From positions 34,195,885 to 34,259,884 of the forward strand of contig NC_084844.1 in assembly GCF_033115175.1 (NCBI RefSeq): DNA of 64,000 nt, given 5' to 3'. This DNA comes from Lepus europaeus (lineage: Eukaryota > Chordata > Mammalia > Lagomorpha > Leporidae). The first letter of the stretch is position 1; the number at the start of each line of letters is the position of its first letter. This document shows, piece by piece, positions 33,801 through 47,500 of the stretch. The translations under genes and the position numbers were made by a program. Below the pieces are notes generated by a model that did not search any database, had not been told where the DNA came from, and worked only from the letters and a program-made list of their open reading frames with translations.

Positions 33801-36800
33801 CTGGCTTCGGATCAGCGAGATGTGCCGGCCGCAGCGGCCATTGGAGGGTGAACCAATGGCAAAAAGGAAGACCTTTCTCTCTGTCTCTCTCTCTCACTAT
33901 CCACTCTGCCTGTCAAAAAAAATCTTTTAAACCAGCAGATGGAAGACCTCTCTCTCTCTCTGCCTCTCCTATGTGTATTCATTCAAATAAATGAATAAAT
34001 CTTTTTTTTTTAATTTTTTTTTATTGACAGGCAGAGTGGACAGTGAGAGAGAGAGACAGAGAGAAAGGTCTTCCTTTTGCCGTTGGGTCACCCTCGAATG
34101 GCCGCTGTGGCCGGCTCATTGCGCTGATCCGAAGGCAGGAGCCAGGTGCTTCTCCTGGTCTCCCTTGCGGGTGCAGGGCCCAAGCACTTGGGCCATCCTC
34201 CACTGCCTTCTTGGGCCATAGCAGAAAGCTGGCCTGGAAGAGGGGCAACCGGGACAGAATCCGGCGCCCCAACCGGGACTAGAACCCGGTTCTATGCTAT
34301 GGAGGATTTATTCATTTTCTCTGTCTCTCTCTCTCACTGTCCACTCTGCCTGTCAAAAAAATAAAAATAAAATAAATAATAAATAAATAAAAGATATATA
34401 AGACAAAGTACTTACCACTGGGATTTCAGAAGTCTAACACTGCTTATATTTCCTTCCCAAGTTTGAAAATCAGTTTAGTTAAAATGCAGGGATCAGGTAA
34501 ATGGAAGCTAAAAAGTTAACTTCATTGTTTGGGCTCTGATTCCTTCTCTGTTTGAATCTAACACTAAAATGGAAGCCTTTTCCTGCACTGGCAGGGCCTA
34601 CCATGGCAAACTATGTATACATGAACAGAGATGTTTTTCTTCTGAGATTGGGCCACTGCAAGTTGAGCGTACTCTGAAGAGTTGAATCACAGATGGTCAG
34701 GCAGCCCTTTGTCCTAAGTCATTTGACTCTCATGGAGAAGGATAGTGTGGAAGGGGATAGGGAAACATTACAAGTGATCCTTCAGTTCTTTCCCTTCCTG
34801 GGGACTAGGATACAGTTTTCCTTCACTACATGGAAACAGAGGTACTGGTGGGTAGAACTTCTGCCCCATACTTTAAAAGAGTTTTCTGGGGCCAGTGCTG
34901 TGACACAGTGGGTGGATTCCTGTAGTGCTGGCATCCCATATTGTTCTTGTTTCAAGTTTCAGCTGCTCCCCTTCTGATCCAGCTCGTTGCTAATGTGCCT
35001 GGAAAAGCAGCAGACGATGGCCCAAGTCCTTGGGTCCCTGCCACCCACGTGGGAGACCCAGATGGAGTTGTAGGCTCCTGGCTTTGGCCTAGTACAGCCC
35101 TCACCATTTTTGCCATTTGGGGAGTGAACCAGTGAATGGAAGATGTCTCTCTCTCTGTAACTCAGCCTTTCAAAAAAAAAAAAAAAAAATGCTTTGGGGG
35201 CCAGCGTGGGCTAAGCCTCTGCCTGTGGTGCTTGCATCCCATATGGGTGTTGATTCTCGTCCTGCGGCTTCTCTCTCCCAATTTTAGCTCTCTGCTATGG
35301 CCTGGGAAAGCAGTGGAAGATGGCCCAAGTGTTTGGGCCCCTACAACTGCTTGGGAAACTAGAAGAAGCTATAGGCTCCTGGCTTCATATCGGTCCACCT
35401 CTGGCCGTTGCAGCCATTTGGGGAATGAACCAGCTGTTGGAAGACCTTTCTCTGTCTCTCCCCCTCTCTGCAACTTTGCCTCTCAAACAAATAAATAAAA
35501 ATCTTTTTTTAAAAAACAGCTTTTGGGGCTGGCTCTGTGGTGTAGCAGGTAAAGCTGCCGCCTGCAGTGCTAACATCCCATATGGGCACCGGTTCAAGTC
35601 CTGTCAGCTCCACTTCTGACCCAGCTCTCTGCTATGGCCTGGAAAAGCAGTAGAAGTGACCCAAATCCTTAGGCCCCTGCACCTGTGTAGGAGACCTGGA
35701 AGAAGTTCCTGGCTGTCCTGGCTTCGGATCAGCCTATCTCTGGCTGTTGCAGCCATTTGGGGAGTGAACCAGCAGATGGAAGCCTTTTCTTTCTGTTTCG
35801 CCCTCTCACTGTCTGTAACTCTACTTCTCAAATAAATAAATAAAATCTTTAAATAAATAAAATAAAATATTTTAGGTGCTAGCATTGTGGCATAACAAAT
35901 AAAACTGCAGCCTGTGATGCCGGCATTCAATATGGGCACCAGTTCGAGTCCCGGCTGCTCCACATCTGATCCAGCTCCCTGCTAATGCACCTGGGAAAGC
36001 AGCAGGAGATGGTCCAAGTCCTTAGGTCCCCACACCTATCTGGGAGATCCAGATGAAGTTCCTGACTCCTGGGTTTGGCCTGTCCCAGCCACTGCCATTG
36101 TGGCCATTTGGGGAGTGTACCAGAAGATGGAAGATCTCTATCTCTCCCTCTCAATCTCTCTAACTCTGCCTTTCAAATACACAAAAATAAATCTTTTTAA
36201 AAATTTTTAAAGCCTTTGGCTAGTATGTATAATGCTAATTTACTTTTTTAAAAAAGATTTTATTTCATTTATTTGAGAGGTAGAGTTACAGTCAGAGAGA
36301 GGGAGAGACAGAGAAAAGTCTTCCATCTGCTGGTTCACTCCCCAGATAGCCAGAACTATGCTGGTTTGAAACCAGGATTTGAGAGCTTCTTCAGGGTCTC
36401 CCATGTGGAAGCAGGAGCTCAAGGACTTGGGCCATCTTCACTGCTTTCCCAGGCCATAGCAAAGAGCTGGATTGGAAGAGGAGCAGCCGGGACTTGAATT
36501 GGCACCCATATTAGATTCTGGTGCCACAGAGGCTTAGCCCACTGTGCCACAGCGCTGGCCCTACTAATTTACTCTTTACCAGGCATATAATATTAATTTT
36601 TTATCATTCAGTATATTCACATTAAAATCTATGTCATTTTTTCATTGCAGTATTAATTACTCCAGTTATTGGGCATTTACTAATTACCTAGCCTTTAGTA
36701 GTTACTATAATAATGGCAATAATAATAATAGCAGGATCCTTTACTTTCACTGAATGTTCCCTATAGTACTTTTTAAAAAAATATTTATTTATTTGGCCGG

Positions 36801-39800
36801 TGCCGCGGCTCACTAGGCTAATCCTCCGCCTTGCGGTGCCGGCACACCGGGTTCTAGTCCCAGTCGGGGCACCGATCCTGTCCCGGTTGCCCGTCTTCCA
36901 GGCCAGCTCTCTGCTGTGGCCAGGGAGTGCAGTGGAGGATAGCCCAAGTCCTTGGGCCCTGCACCCCATGGGAGACCAGGATTAGCACTTGGCTCCTGCC
37001 ATCAGATCAGCGTGGTGCGCTGGCCGCAGCGCGCCTACCGCGGCGGCCATTGGAGGGTGAACCAACGGCAAAAGGAAGACCTTTCTGTCTGTCTCTCTCT
37101 CACTGTCCACTCTGCCTGTCAAAAAAAATTTATTTATTTATTTATTTATTTTTAAGCTTTATTTATTCACTTGGAAGTCAGAATTACACACAGAGAGAAG
37201 GAGAGGCAGAGAGAGAGAGAGGTCCTCCATTCGATGGTTCACTCCCCAATTGACCGCAATGGCCAGAACTGCGCCGATCTGAAGCCAGGAACCCGGAGCT
37301 TCTTCCGGGCTTCCCTTGCGAGTGCAGGGGCCCAAGGACTTGGGCCATCCTCTACTGCTTTCCCAGGCCACAGCAGAGAGCTGGATTGGAAGTGGAGCAT
37401 CCAGGACTAGAACCAGTGCCCATATGGGATGCTGGCGCTTCAGGCCACAGCGCCGGCCCCATATTTATTTATTTATTTGAGAGGTAGAAGTCTTCCATCC
37501 ACTGGTTTACTCCCCAAGCAGCTGCAACAGGTGGAGCTGGGCCAATCTGAAGCCAGGATCTTTTTCCGGACCACCCATATGGGTGCAGGGGCCCAAGGAC
37601 TTCAGCCATCCTCTTCTGCTTTCCCAGGCCATAGCAGAGAGCTGGATCAGAAATGGAGTAGTCAGAACTCAAACCAGCACCCATATGAATGCCAGCGACG
37701 GCGGCTTAACCTGCAACACCACGGTGCTGGCCTCCACCATAGTATTATTATTTTTTTTTTTTTGGCAGGCAGAGTGGACAGTGAGAGAGAGAGAGAGACA
37801 GAGAGAAAGGTCTTCCTTTGCCGTTGGTTCACCCTCCAATGGCCGCCACGGCTGGTGCGCTGCAGCCTGCGCACCGTGCTGATCCGATGACAGGAGCCAG
37901 GTGCTTCTCCTGGTCTCCCATGGGGTGCAGGGCCCAAGGACTTGGGCCATCCTCCACTGCACTCCCTGGCCACAGCAGAGAGCTGGCCTGGAAGAGGGGC
38001 AACTGGGACAGAATCCGGCGCTCCAACCGGGACTAGAACCCAGTGTGCTGGTGCCGCAAGGCGGAGGATTAGCCCAGTAAGCCGCGGTGCCGGCCTGAAC
38101 CTTATTTTAATTATAAGATGCACAGTTTTTTTTTTTGTTTTGTTTTGTTTTTTTTTTTTTAAGATTTATTTATTTGAAAGAGTTATACAGAGAGAGAAGG
38201 AGAGGCAGAGAGAGAGAGAGAGAGAGGTCTTCTATCTGATGGTTCGCTCCCAGTTGGCCACAATGGCCAGAGTTGTGCTAATTTGAAGCCAGGAGCTTGT
38301 TCTGGGTCTCCCACGCAGGTGCAGAAGCCCAAGGACTTGGGCCATCTTCTACTGCTTTCCCAGGCCATAGCAGAGAGCTGGATTGAAAGTGGAGTGGCCG
38401 GGACTCGAATTGGTGCCCATCTGGGATGCCGGCACTGCAGGTGGCGGCTTTACCTGCTACGCCACAGCGCCGGCCCCACACAGTTATCTTAACTTGGTTA
38501 TAAGATGCACGATTTTTCTGTACTGTGAAGAGGAATGACTGCTAATTAAGCTATTACACATTACCCATTGGAAAATGTACACTAATTTCAGAAATATTAG
38601 AAAGTGAAATTCTTTCAGTTTTTAGAATTTATGGCATGTGGCACTTTGCATGTTAACTCATTTAATTATGCCATTCCTGTGAGACAGGTAGTTTCATTAT
38701 CTTCATTGTTACAGATAAAGAAGCTCACAAGGTCACACAAGTATATTTTTAAATTTTTTTTATTTGAGACGCAAAGAGATAAAGAGAGAGCTCCCTCCCT
38801 CTAGTTCACTCCCTAGATGTCCTTAATGGTGAAGGGAGTGAAGGTGGGAGTCAGGAACTTAGCCTAGGTCTTCGGTGTTGGTGGCAGGAACCAGTTAGTT
38901 GAGCCATCACTGCTGCCTCTGAGAGTCTGCATTAGCAGGAAGCTATTGTCAGGAGCAAAAGCTGGGTATTGAATCTAGTTTTCCCAGTATGGATTGTGGG
39001 TGTCTTAGCCAGTGGCTTAAGCAGATTGCCTGCCCTGCAGGTAAGTATTAAATATATTTGAGTAGACCAGGCATTTTAATTCTCATTTCACCCTCAACAA
39101 CTACACTATAGTGCCTTTAGTCAAGGTGATTTAAACAGGAGCAGGCATTGTGGTGCAGTGAGGTAAGCCACGGCATGGGATTTCCATATGTGCAGAGGTT
39201 CAAGTCTTGGCTGTTCCACTTCTGATCCAGTTCCCTGCTAATGTACTTGGGAAAGCAGAGGATGATGGCCCAAGTACTTGTGCCCATGCCATCCACGTGG
39301 GAGACCCGGATGTAGTTATGGGCTCTGGGCTTCAGCCTGGCTCAGCCTCAGTGGTTGCAGACATTTGGGGAGTGAACCAATGGATGCAAGATTTCTTTCT
39401 TTCTGTCTTTTCCTTTCTCTGTAACTCTGCCTTTCAAGTAAATAAATATTTATTTTTTAAAAAAAGGTTATTAAAACAGCCACTTCTTTTATGCAAATAA
39501 TGGGAAACAAAGAAAATAACTTATGTTTTACTTTGGTAGAGCTATGCATGAGACTGAGGGAATACAGAAGAGAGAATTACTCAGTCTGAAGAGATGTGTG
39601 TATACCAAGTTTTCTGTCTCTTCTTTGACAAATAAGCAGATACTATAGCTTAATAATCAGGTTTAGGTTCTTCTAATGATGAAGTTCCAGGCTCCTGGCT
39701 TAGGCCTGGCCCAGTCCTGGCCATTGTGGCCATCTGGGGAGTGAACCAGCAGATGGAAAATTTCTCTCTCTGTCTCTTCCTCATTCTCTGTAACTCTTTC

Positions 39801-41557
39801 AAATAAATGAATAAATCTTTTAAATCTTTTAAAAATTGTTCAAAATAGCTAAGTAAATGAAATTTGAATTTCATGTCTTCGCAGGTGCTGGAGAAAATTT
39901 GGAAAACACAATGGCAGCCTTTCACCAGTAAGTATATAAAAGGTACTCTTTTAAAAACAGTTTAAAGTGATGATGAGTCACAAAGTGAAAATAGTGTACA
40001 TGTAGAACCCTTGTGCTAACTGTTCCTATTTTATTAAAATCACTTCTTTAAAATTCAGTTAGTCTGAAGTGTTACAAAGAGTGTTTGGCTTCTGTATAAC
40101 TGAAAAAACAGCTCAGAGTTTTGGGTAGTCAAAAGATACTGTAGTTCCAAAGCTGAAAAAAGACATTTGTAACAAAGAACATACTGTGTATAATGCTAAT
40201 TAGTCTTGGAGAGAAAAAGAAAATGAAACAACTGTTACATTTTCTGTTGTACATGAATAGGATTATGTATCCTTATGCCCAGTAATTTTTGCACAGATCT
40301 GAACCTGCAAATCTGATTTTCTTCTTGTTAATCTTATTTCTTTACATAAGGCAAATTTTAAAAAGTTCTATTTATAACTGATTTGTATTTCATATGGATG
40401 TCTTTTAGCGCACTTCACAGAGAAGCAGCAGGAGAGCCAGGAATGAAAGCTGATTGTTACCTTCCTTGTTCTTTATCCTAGAGTCAGTGCTATGGGGTCT
40501 CTGGTGTTGGTGGGAGCACTGTTTGCCTTTCCCTGAAAAATAGAATGAGGAATGTGAAAAATTAAACCCAGTGAAAGATAGTACTCTTTTCTTAGATAAT
40601 TTCAAGCCATTCTCTAAAAAAATTATATTTTGGGGTCTGAGAAGTTGGGAGAATTTGACTTTTTTTTTTTTTTTTTTTTTGCTATTAAAAGCACCTGAAA
40701 GGCATCTTAACTGAACAACTTTTAAGATGCAACTTGGGACACCCGCCTCCCATATGAGAGTATCTGAATTTGAATCTCAGCTCTGCTCCTGATTCTAGCT
40801 TCCTGCTAACTACATTCACGTAGCTGAGTTGCTGCCACCCACGTGGGAGACCTGCATTGCGTTACAGGCTCCCAGCTTCAACCCGACCCTGCACTGGCTT
40901 GGCAGGCATTTGGGGAATAAACTGGCAGATGGGAGATATTTGTTTATTTGTCTCTCTCTTTCTGAATTTCAAATAAATATATATTTTCAAGATTTTATTT
41001 ATTTTATTTGAAAGGCATAGTTACAGAGAGAGAGGAGGAGAGACACAGAGAAAGAGATATTCTGTACTCTGGTTCACTCCCCAAATGGCTGCAACACCTA
41101 GGGCTGGGCCAGGCCAAAGTCATGAGTCAGGAGCTTCCTCTGGGTCTCCCATTTTAGGGCAGAGGCCCAAGTACGTTGGCTCTCTAACACTGCTCTCTCA
41201 TGCACATTAGCAGGGAGCTGAATTGGAAATGGAGCAGCTGGGTCTCAAACTGGCACCCATATAGGATGCCAACACAGCAGGCCAGAGTCCTAACCTGTTA
41301 TGACACAATGCTGACCCTTGTTTTTTTTTTTTTTTTAAAGGCACCAGAGAGATTTTTTTCTGTTACCAGATCCAAAGGCACTGTTTTTCTGTAGTCTGGT
41401 TTCATCTCAATGCTTATCGACCTTTTATTTGCCATCTCTTACCCTTCCTATTCTTTGGGGGAACTTCAGAAAGTTCATGAAAATGTGGATTTTTTTTTGG
41501 TAGGAAATTTGTTGTTTGTTTCAAAGATTTATTTATTTATTTGAAAGGCAGAGTTTA

Positions 41558-41593
<36 letters not shown>

Positions 41594-44500
41594 CAGAGAG
41601 AGAGAAGAGAGGCAGAGGCAGAGAAGTCTTCCATCCACTGGTTCACTTCCCAAATGGCTGCAACAGCTGGAGCTGGGCCAATCCAGAGGCAGGAGCTTCT
41701 TCCAGGTCTTCCACATGGATGACAGAGACCCATGTTGTCTGTTGTCTCCCAGGGTGTGCAAGAAGCTGGAATGAAAAGTAGAGCTGAGGCTGGCGCGGCG
41801 GCTCAATAGGCTAATCCTCCCCCTGCGGCACTGGCACACCAGGTTCTAGTTCCAGTCCGGGTGCCGGATTCTGTCCTGGTCGTTCCTCTTCCTGTCCAGC
41901 TCTCTGTTATGTCCCAGGAGTGCAGTGGAGGATGGCCCAAGTCCTTGGGTCCTGCACCCACACGGGAGACCAGGAGAAGCACCTGGCTCCTGGCTTCGGA
42001 TCAGCGCAGTGCTCTGGACACAGCGCGCCGGCCGCAGCAGCCATTGGGGGGTGAACCAACGGAAAAGGAAGACCTTTCTCTCTGTCTCTCTCTTTCTCAT
42101 TATCCACTCTGCTTGTCAAAAAATAAATAAATAAAGTAGAGATGAGGCCAGCGCCACGGCTCACTAGGCTAATCCTCCACCTGTGGCGCCGGCACTCCAG
42201 GTTCTAGTCCCAGTCGGGGCGCTGGATTCTGTCGCGGTTGCTCCTCTTCCAGTCCAGCTCTCTGCTGTGGCCCGGGAGGGTGGTGGAGGATGGCCCAAGT
42301 GCTTGGGCCCTGCACCTGCATGGGAGACCAGGAGGAAGCACCTGGCTCCAGGCTTCAGATTGGCGTAGCGCGCTGGCTGTAGCGGCCATTTCGGCAAGAC
42401 CTTTGTCTCTCTCTCTCTCACTGTCTAACTCTGCCTGTCAAAAAAAAAAAAATTAGAGCTGAGATTCAACTCAGACACTCTGATATGGGATACAAGCAAG
42501 CATCTGAGGCACTAGGTCAATCACTTCCCGAGGGTCCTGCCTCTGAAATTAGTATTATTATTTTTAAAAGATTTTATTTTATTTATTTGAGAGGTAGAGT
42601 TACAGACAGAGAAGGAAAGACAGAAAGGTTTTCCATTTGCTGGTTCACTCCCCAAATGGCCGCAGTGGCCAGAGCTGAGCCAATCCGAAGCCAGGAGCCA
42701 GGAGCTTCTTCCAGATCTCCCACTACTACACCCCAGCACCATCTCCTTTTCTGTTTCTCCCTCTCTGTCTGTAACTGCCTCTCAAATAAACAAAAAAATC
42801 TAAAAAAAAATTTTTTTTGAGAGGCAGAGAAAGCTCTCATCTGCTAGTTCATTCCCCAAATACTTGAGTACAAAGGCCCCAAAGTTAGGAACCAGGAACC
42901 AGGCTGTCAATCTAGGTCCCTGATATGGATAGCAGGAATTCAGTCACTTGAACTATGCTGCCTCCCAGGATTTGTGTGAACACAGAAATGGAGCCAGGTA
43001 TCAACTCCAAGTACTCTGATATGGAATGTGGATATCTTCACTAATGCCTTGACCACTAGGTCAAATGCTTGCTCCTGAAGTTATTATTATTATTATTTTT
43101 TTAATTTTATTTATTTTGAAGATGGAGAGACAGAAATCTCCCATTCACTGATTCAGTCCCCAAATGCCCACAACAGGTAGAACTAAGCCAGGCCAAAGCT
43201 GGAAGCCAAGAGCTCAATCCAGGTCTCCCATATGGGTTGTAAGAACCCAAGTACATGAGCCTTCATGTGTTGTCTCCCAGGGTGCACATTTGCAGAAGAT
43301 GGACGTGAAAGTGGAATTTGGACTTGAACCAAGCAGGTACTCTGATATGGGGTACAGACATCCCAAGTGGTATGTTAACCACTATGCTAAATACCCACCC
43401 CCCAAAATCAGGTTTTTTTTTTTTTAAGATTTATTTATTTGAAAGGCAGAGTTACAGAGAGAGAGAGAGAGAAAGGCCTTCCATCTGCTGGCTCATTCCC
43501 AAAATGGCTGCAACAGCCGGAACTGTGCCAATCTGAAGCCAGGAGAGCCAGGAGCTTCTTCCGAGTCTCCCACATAGGTGCAGGGGCCCAAATACTTGGG
43601 CCATCTTCTACTGTCTTCCCAGACCATAGCAGAGAGCTGGATCAGAAGTAGAGCAGCCAGCACTCGAACTGGTGCCTGTATGGGATGCAGGCACCGCAGG
43701 CAGCGGCTTTACCTGCTACGTCACAGCGCTGGCCCACGAAATTAGTTTTTGATGGTTAAAGGATATCTCATTTAGATGACTTTTACTTATTAAAATACAG
43801 TATTATGTTTCTCATCTTCAGTTTTTTTTATATTTTTGTTCAAACAATAACTATAAAAAATGGCATAACTTTATCAATCATGTGGTAACTTTCTATAATT
43901 TTTTTTTCATTGTATTCGAAAGAGAACCAGATGGACACATCTGTAGCTCACTGCAAAACGTACACAGCAGCCAGGGCCAGGCCTGGCCAGAGCCAAGAAC
44001 CTGAACTCAACCCAGGTCTCCCATGTATGTAGCAGGGACCTAAGTACTCAGGCTGTGAACGGTTGCTTCCCAGGGTGCTCATTTGCAGGAAGCTGGATTA
44101 GAAACAGTAGCCAGAGCTGGAACCAAGTTCTCCAACAATATGAGATGCAGATGTGCCAAGTGGCAACTTAAATGTCAAATGCCCACCCATAGAAATGCTT
44201 AGTTTTTGGAGGGGTATGTTTGGGAAGAAAGTACCTCTTCCCACTTGTTATTATTAATGCTTATTTAATATTTTTGGTATGACTTTAATCTCTCTTTTTT
44301 GGAGTTTTTTTTCTTTTGGTGGTGGTGGTGATTTTTTTTTTTTCCCAATCTTATGCATCAGTGTACTTGCTATCAATACATACTTTGTAAATTATATGTT
44401 TTCATTTATAAATATTCTACTTATAATTGCTAGAATGTTTGCATGGTTTTCCCCCTTATATATTTGCTTTACAAACAACAAGAAAAATTGTTTAAACATA

Positions 44501-47500
44501 CTATTTTCAAAGTACAATTTATTAAGAAGCTTAACAGTTATATCAACAAAAGACAGATATTATGCTTATATATAGTATATTCTTGACTGGATGAGTTGTT
44601 GAGAGAAAAATTGTACAAAATATGACCAGCTGGGGCCGGTGCTGTGGTGTAGTGGGTAAAGCCAGAATCCCATATAGGCTCTGTTTCAAATCCCGGCTGC
44701 TCCACTTCTGACCCAGCTCTCTGAAGTGGAGAGAGGTCTGCTACACCACAGTGCCGGCTCCGGAAATTGAAAAACTTTTATGAATGCATGGAAAGCCGGC
44801 GCCATGGCTCAATAGGCTAATCCTCCCCCTGCAGCGCCGGCACACCGGGTTCTAGTCCCGGTCAGGGTGCCGGATTCTGTCCCGATTGCTCCTCTTCCTG
44901 TTCAGCTCTCTGCTGTGGCCCGGGAGTGCAGTGGAGGATGGCCCAAGTCCCTGGGCCCTGCACCCGCATGGGAGACCAGGAGAAACACCTGGCTCCTGGC
45001 TTCGGATCAGCATGGTACGCTGGCTGCAGCAGCCATTGAGGGTGAACCAACGGAAGGAAGACCTTTCTCTCTGTTTCTCTCTCTCACTGTCTACTCTGCC
45101 TGTCAGAAAAAAAAAAAAAAAAAAGAATGCATGGAAAATTTATTCTTTATGTTACAGGACTAATGAAGTGGTTAAGATTGATGAAGAGAAATAATTACAT
45201 CTCATAGTTTATATTTATTCATTTATTTATTTGAAAGGCACAGACAGTATGTATAAGAGAGAGAAACAGATCTCCTATCTGCTGGTTCCCTTCCTGGATA
45301 CCCAGAACATCCAGGGCCAGGCTAGGCCAAAGGCAGAAGGAAGCCAGGAACTCAATTCAGATCTCCCATATTGGTAGCAGGGACCCAACCACTGGAACCA
45401 TCACCTGCTGCTTTTTAGGGTGCCTGTAAGCTAAAGCTGGAAAGAGGAATGGAGCCAGGACTTGAACCCAGACACTCTGATACGTGATGCAGTCATACCA
45501 ACCGGTGTCTTAGTCACTACATCAAATGCTGGCCCTTCATACGTTATAAAAAGTCATTTAATGTGGTTTATAAAATGCTTTCACACACACCATGTCCATT
45601 AGGTTATGAATATGCTCTTCTGCTATTTCCTGAAGAACAGGAATCTTTTCTTACTGGTTTCTCAATCCCTAATACCTGGCTCAGCCTCTGACACTAACAG
45701 GTTCTCCCTGGTTTCTTACTGAATGAGTTATAGAATGGGGCATTCATGAACAAAGCAGGAGGTTGGGCATTTGGCCTAATGATTAAGGGCCTACCTCCCA
45801 TCTCTGGGTTTGATGCTGAAATCCTGATACCAGCTTCTTGCCAGTGGAGATGCTGAAAGGCACAGGTGATGGCTTAAGGAGAGGAGCTGGGTTCCTGCCT
45901 GGATTAAGTTCCCAGCACCTAGCTTTAGCCTCAGCCCGGCACTGGCTGTCATGACCATTTTGGGGAGTTAACAATGGATGGAATGAGCTCTGTCTCTCTC
46001 TGTTTTCCTCAAATCAGTGAATAATAATATAAAAAGAACAAAGCAGAATATTAGCAAAAAAAAAAAAAAAAAAAAAAAAAAAGAAAGGAAAGAAAGAAAA
46101 TGGAGATAGAATCCCTTTCCTACTAACCGTAGAGCCAAAAACTAAGGAATCATACTACACACACACAAGAACACAGGAGTCACTAAGCCCTTGAGCATGT
46201 AAAATCTTAAGGGCTAATAAAACTGGGTTATTAAACCAGGCCACTTTTGTAAATACCCTTAGGACAGTGTGATCCCTATGGTATTAATATGAATGGTGGA
46301 AGCAGGAAGCAAATTGTATTAGCAATAGCTGAAAGTATAAGTTGGCAGTTAGTCAAAGTAATTAATCAGCGACCTGGTTTTCATGATAAATTTGTTTGGG
46401 CATCTAATTAATATAATACTAATTATCTCATCTGTAAGATGGGACGAATAATAAAACCTCAATATAAGGCGTTAATGAGCTTCAAGTAAATTCCTTAACA
46501 TGTAAGGTGTTGCTGTGGAGTTTCTTTCACATCTTCTTTTAGAGCTAGAATTTTCTTTCTTTTTCTGGAAATGTTGAAGTCTTGGCTCCTTAACTTTTTT
46601 CTTGTGTTCGTCATCAGCTTGTTAGAAATTTAGCCATAAAATATCTGGTGTTCAGTTGAAATAGGTGCATGTTGTTATTTATGGAAAATGTTGAAGGCTG
46701 AATGATAAACATTTTTTCTTCTCTCACCGTGTTCTATATTTTTATGTATCAAAATTGGGATAATTTTGCTATCCTAGATACTTGCTGTTCTAAATTTCTA
46801 TTATATAGCTAGTTTATAACAGAGAAGCATAAAATAAATAAACTATTTTTCATATAATCCTAAATGTTTCTAAAAATAATATTTCAGCTAGTGACAAGTA
46901 GATTTCTTACTTATTATATATAATATTTTTAAGTATAGGAAAATAAAAGATAGTTCCTGTACTTACCATCTGTTCACATATCCATACAAAGACAAAAGGA
47001 AAAGAAACAATGTTAAATACACTCATGGCCAAAAATTTGTAGTACCAGTTTCTTTTGAGCATCATAAAGGATCTTAAAATTTTGTTTTGAAGCTATATGC
47101 TGTTTATATATGTTGCTTTATGTTTCTACATTTTTAATCTATTTTAAAAATAACATAAATGTATTTAAGGAAGCTTAAAATCCAGAAAAATAATTCTAAT
47201 ATAATGACTGTTTTTGTTTGCCTGTTTGGTTTTTGTCTTTAATTTTACACAATTGTAGTCCTAGCAAACATATAGTTGGCAAGCAAATAATGTCTTTTGA
47301 TGGTACCTTTCCTGGGGGTAGGTGTTATGGTGCTGTGGATTAAGCCACCACTTGGTATGCCCACATCCCATATTGGAGTGCCTGGGATCCAGTACTAGTT
47401 TATTTATTTATTTATTTTTAAATTTTTTATTTATTGACAGGCAGAGTGGATAGTGAGAGAGAGAGAGACAGAGAGAAAGGTCTTCTTCCTTTTTGCCGTT

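Larger units (their letters stand above)
41520..42535 (-). mobile_element. C-SINE, old, host of two plus-strand insertions
   Basis: Pieces 41520-41788 and 42451-42535; contains a CACACACA tract at 41558-41574. Confidence 0.75.
46083..47315 (+). other. GDPD1 intron 2, SINE-free stretch
   Basis: About 1.2 kb of AT-rich sequence. It contains a probable MIR end near 46415-46510 and a possible DNA-transposon end near 47018; the rest is unassigned. Confidence 0.5.
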
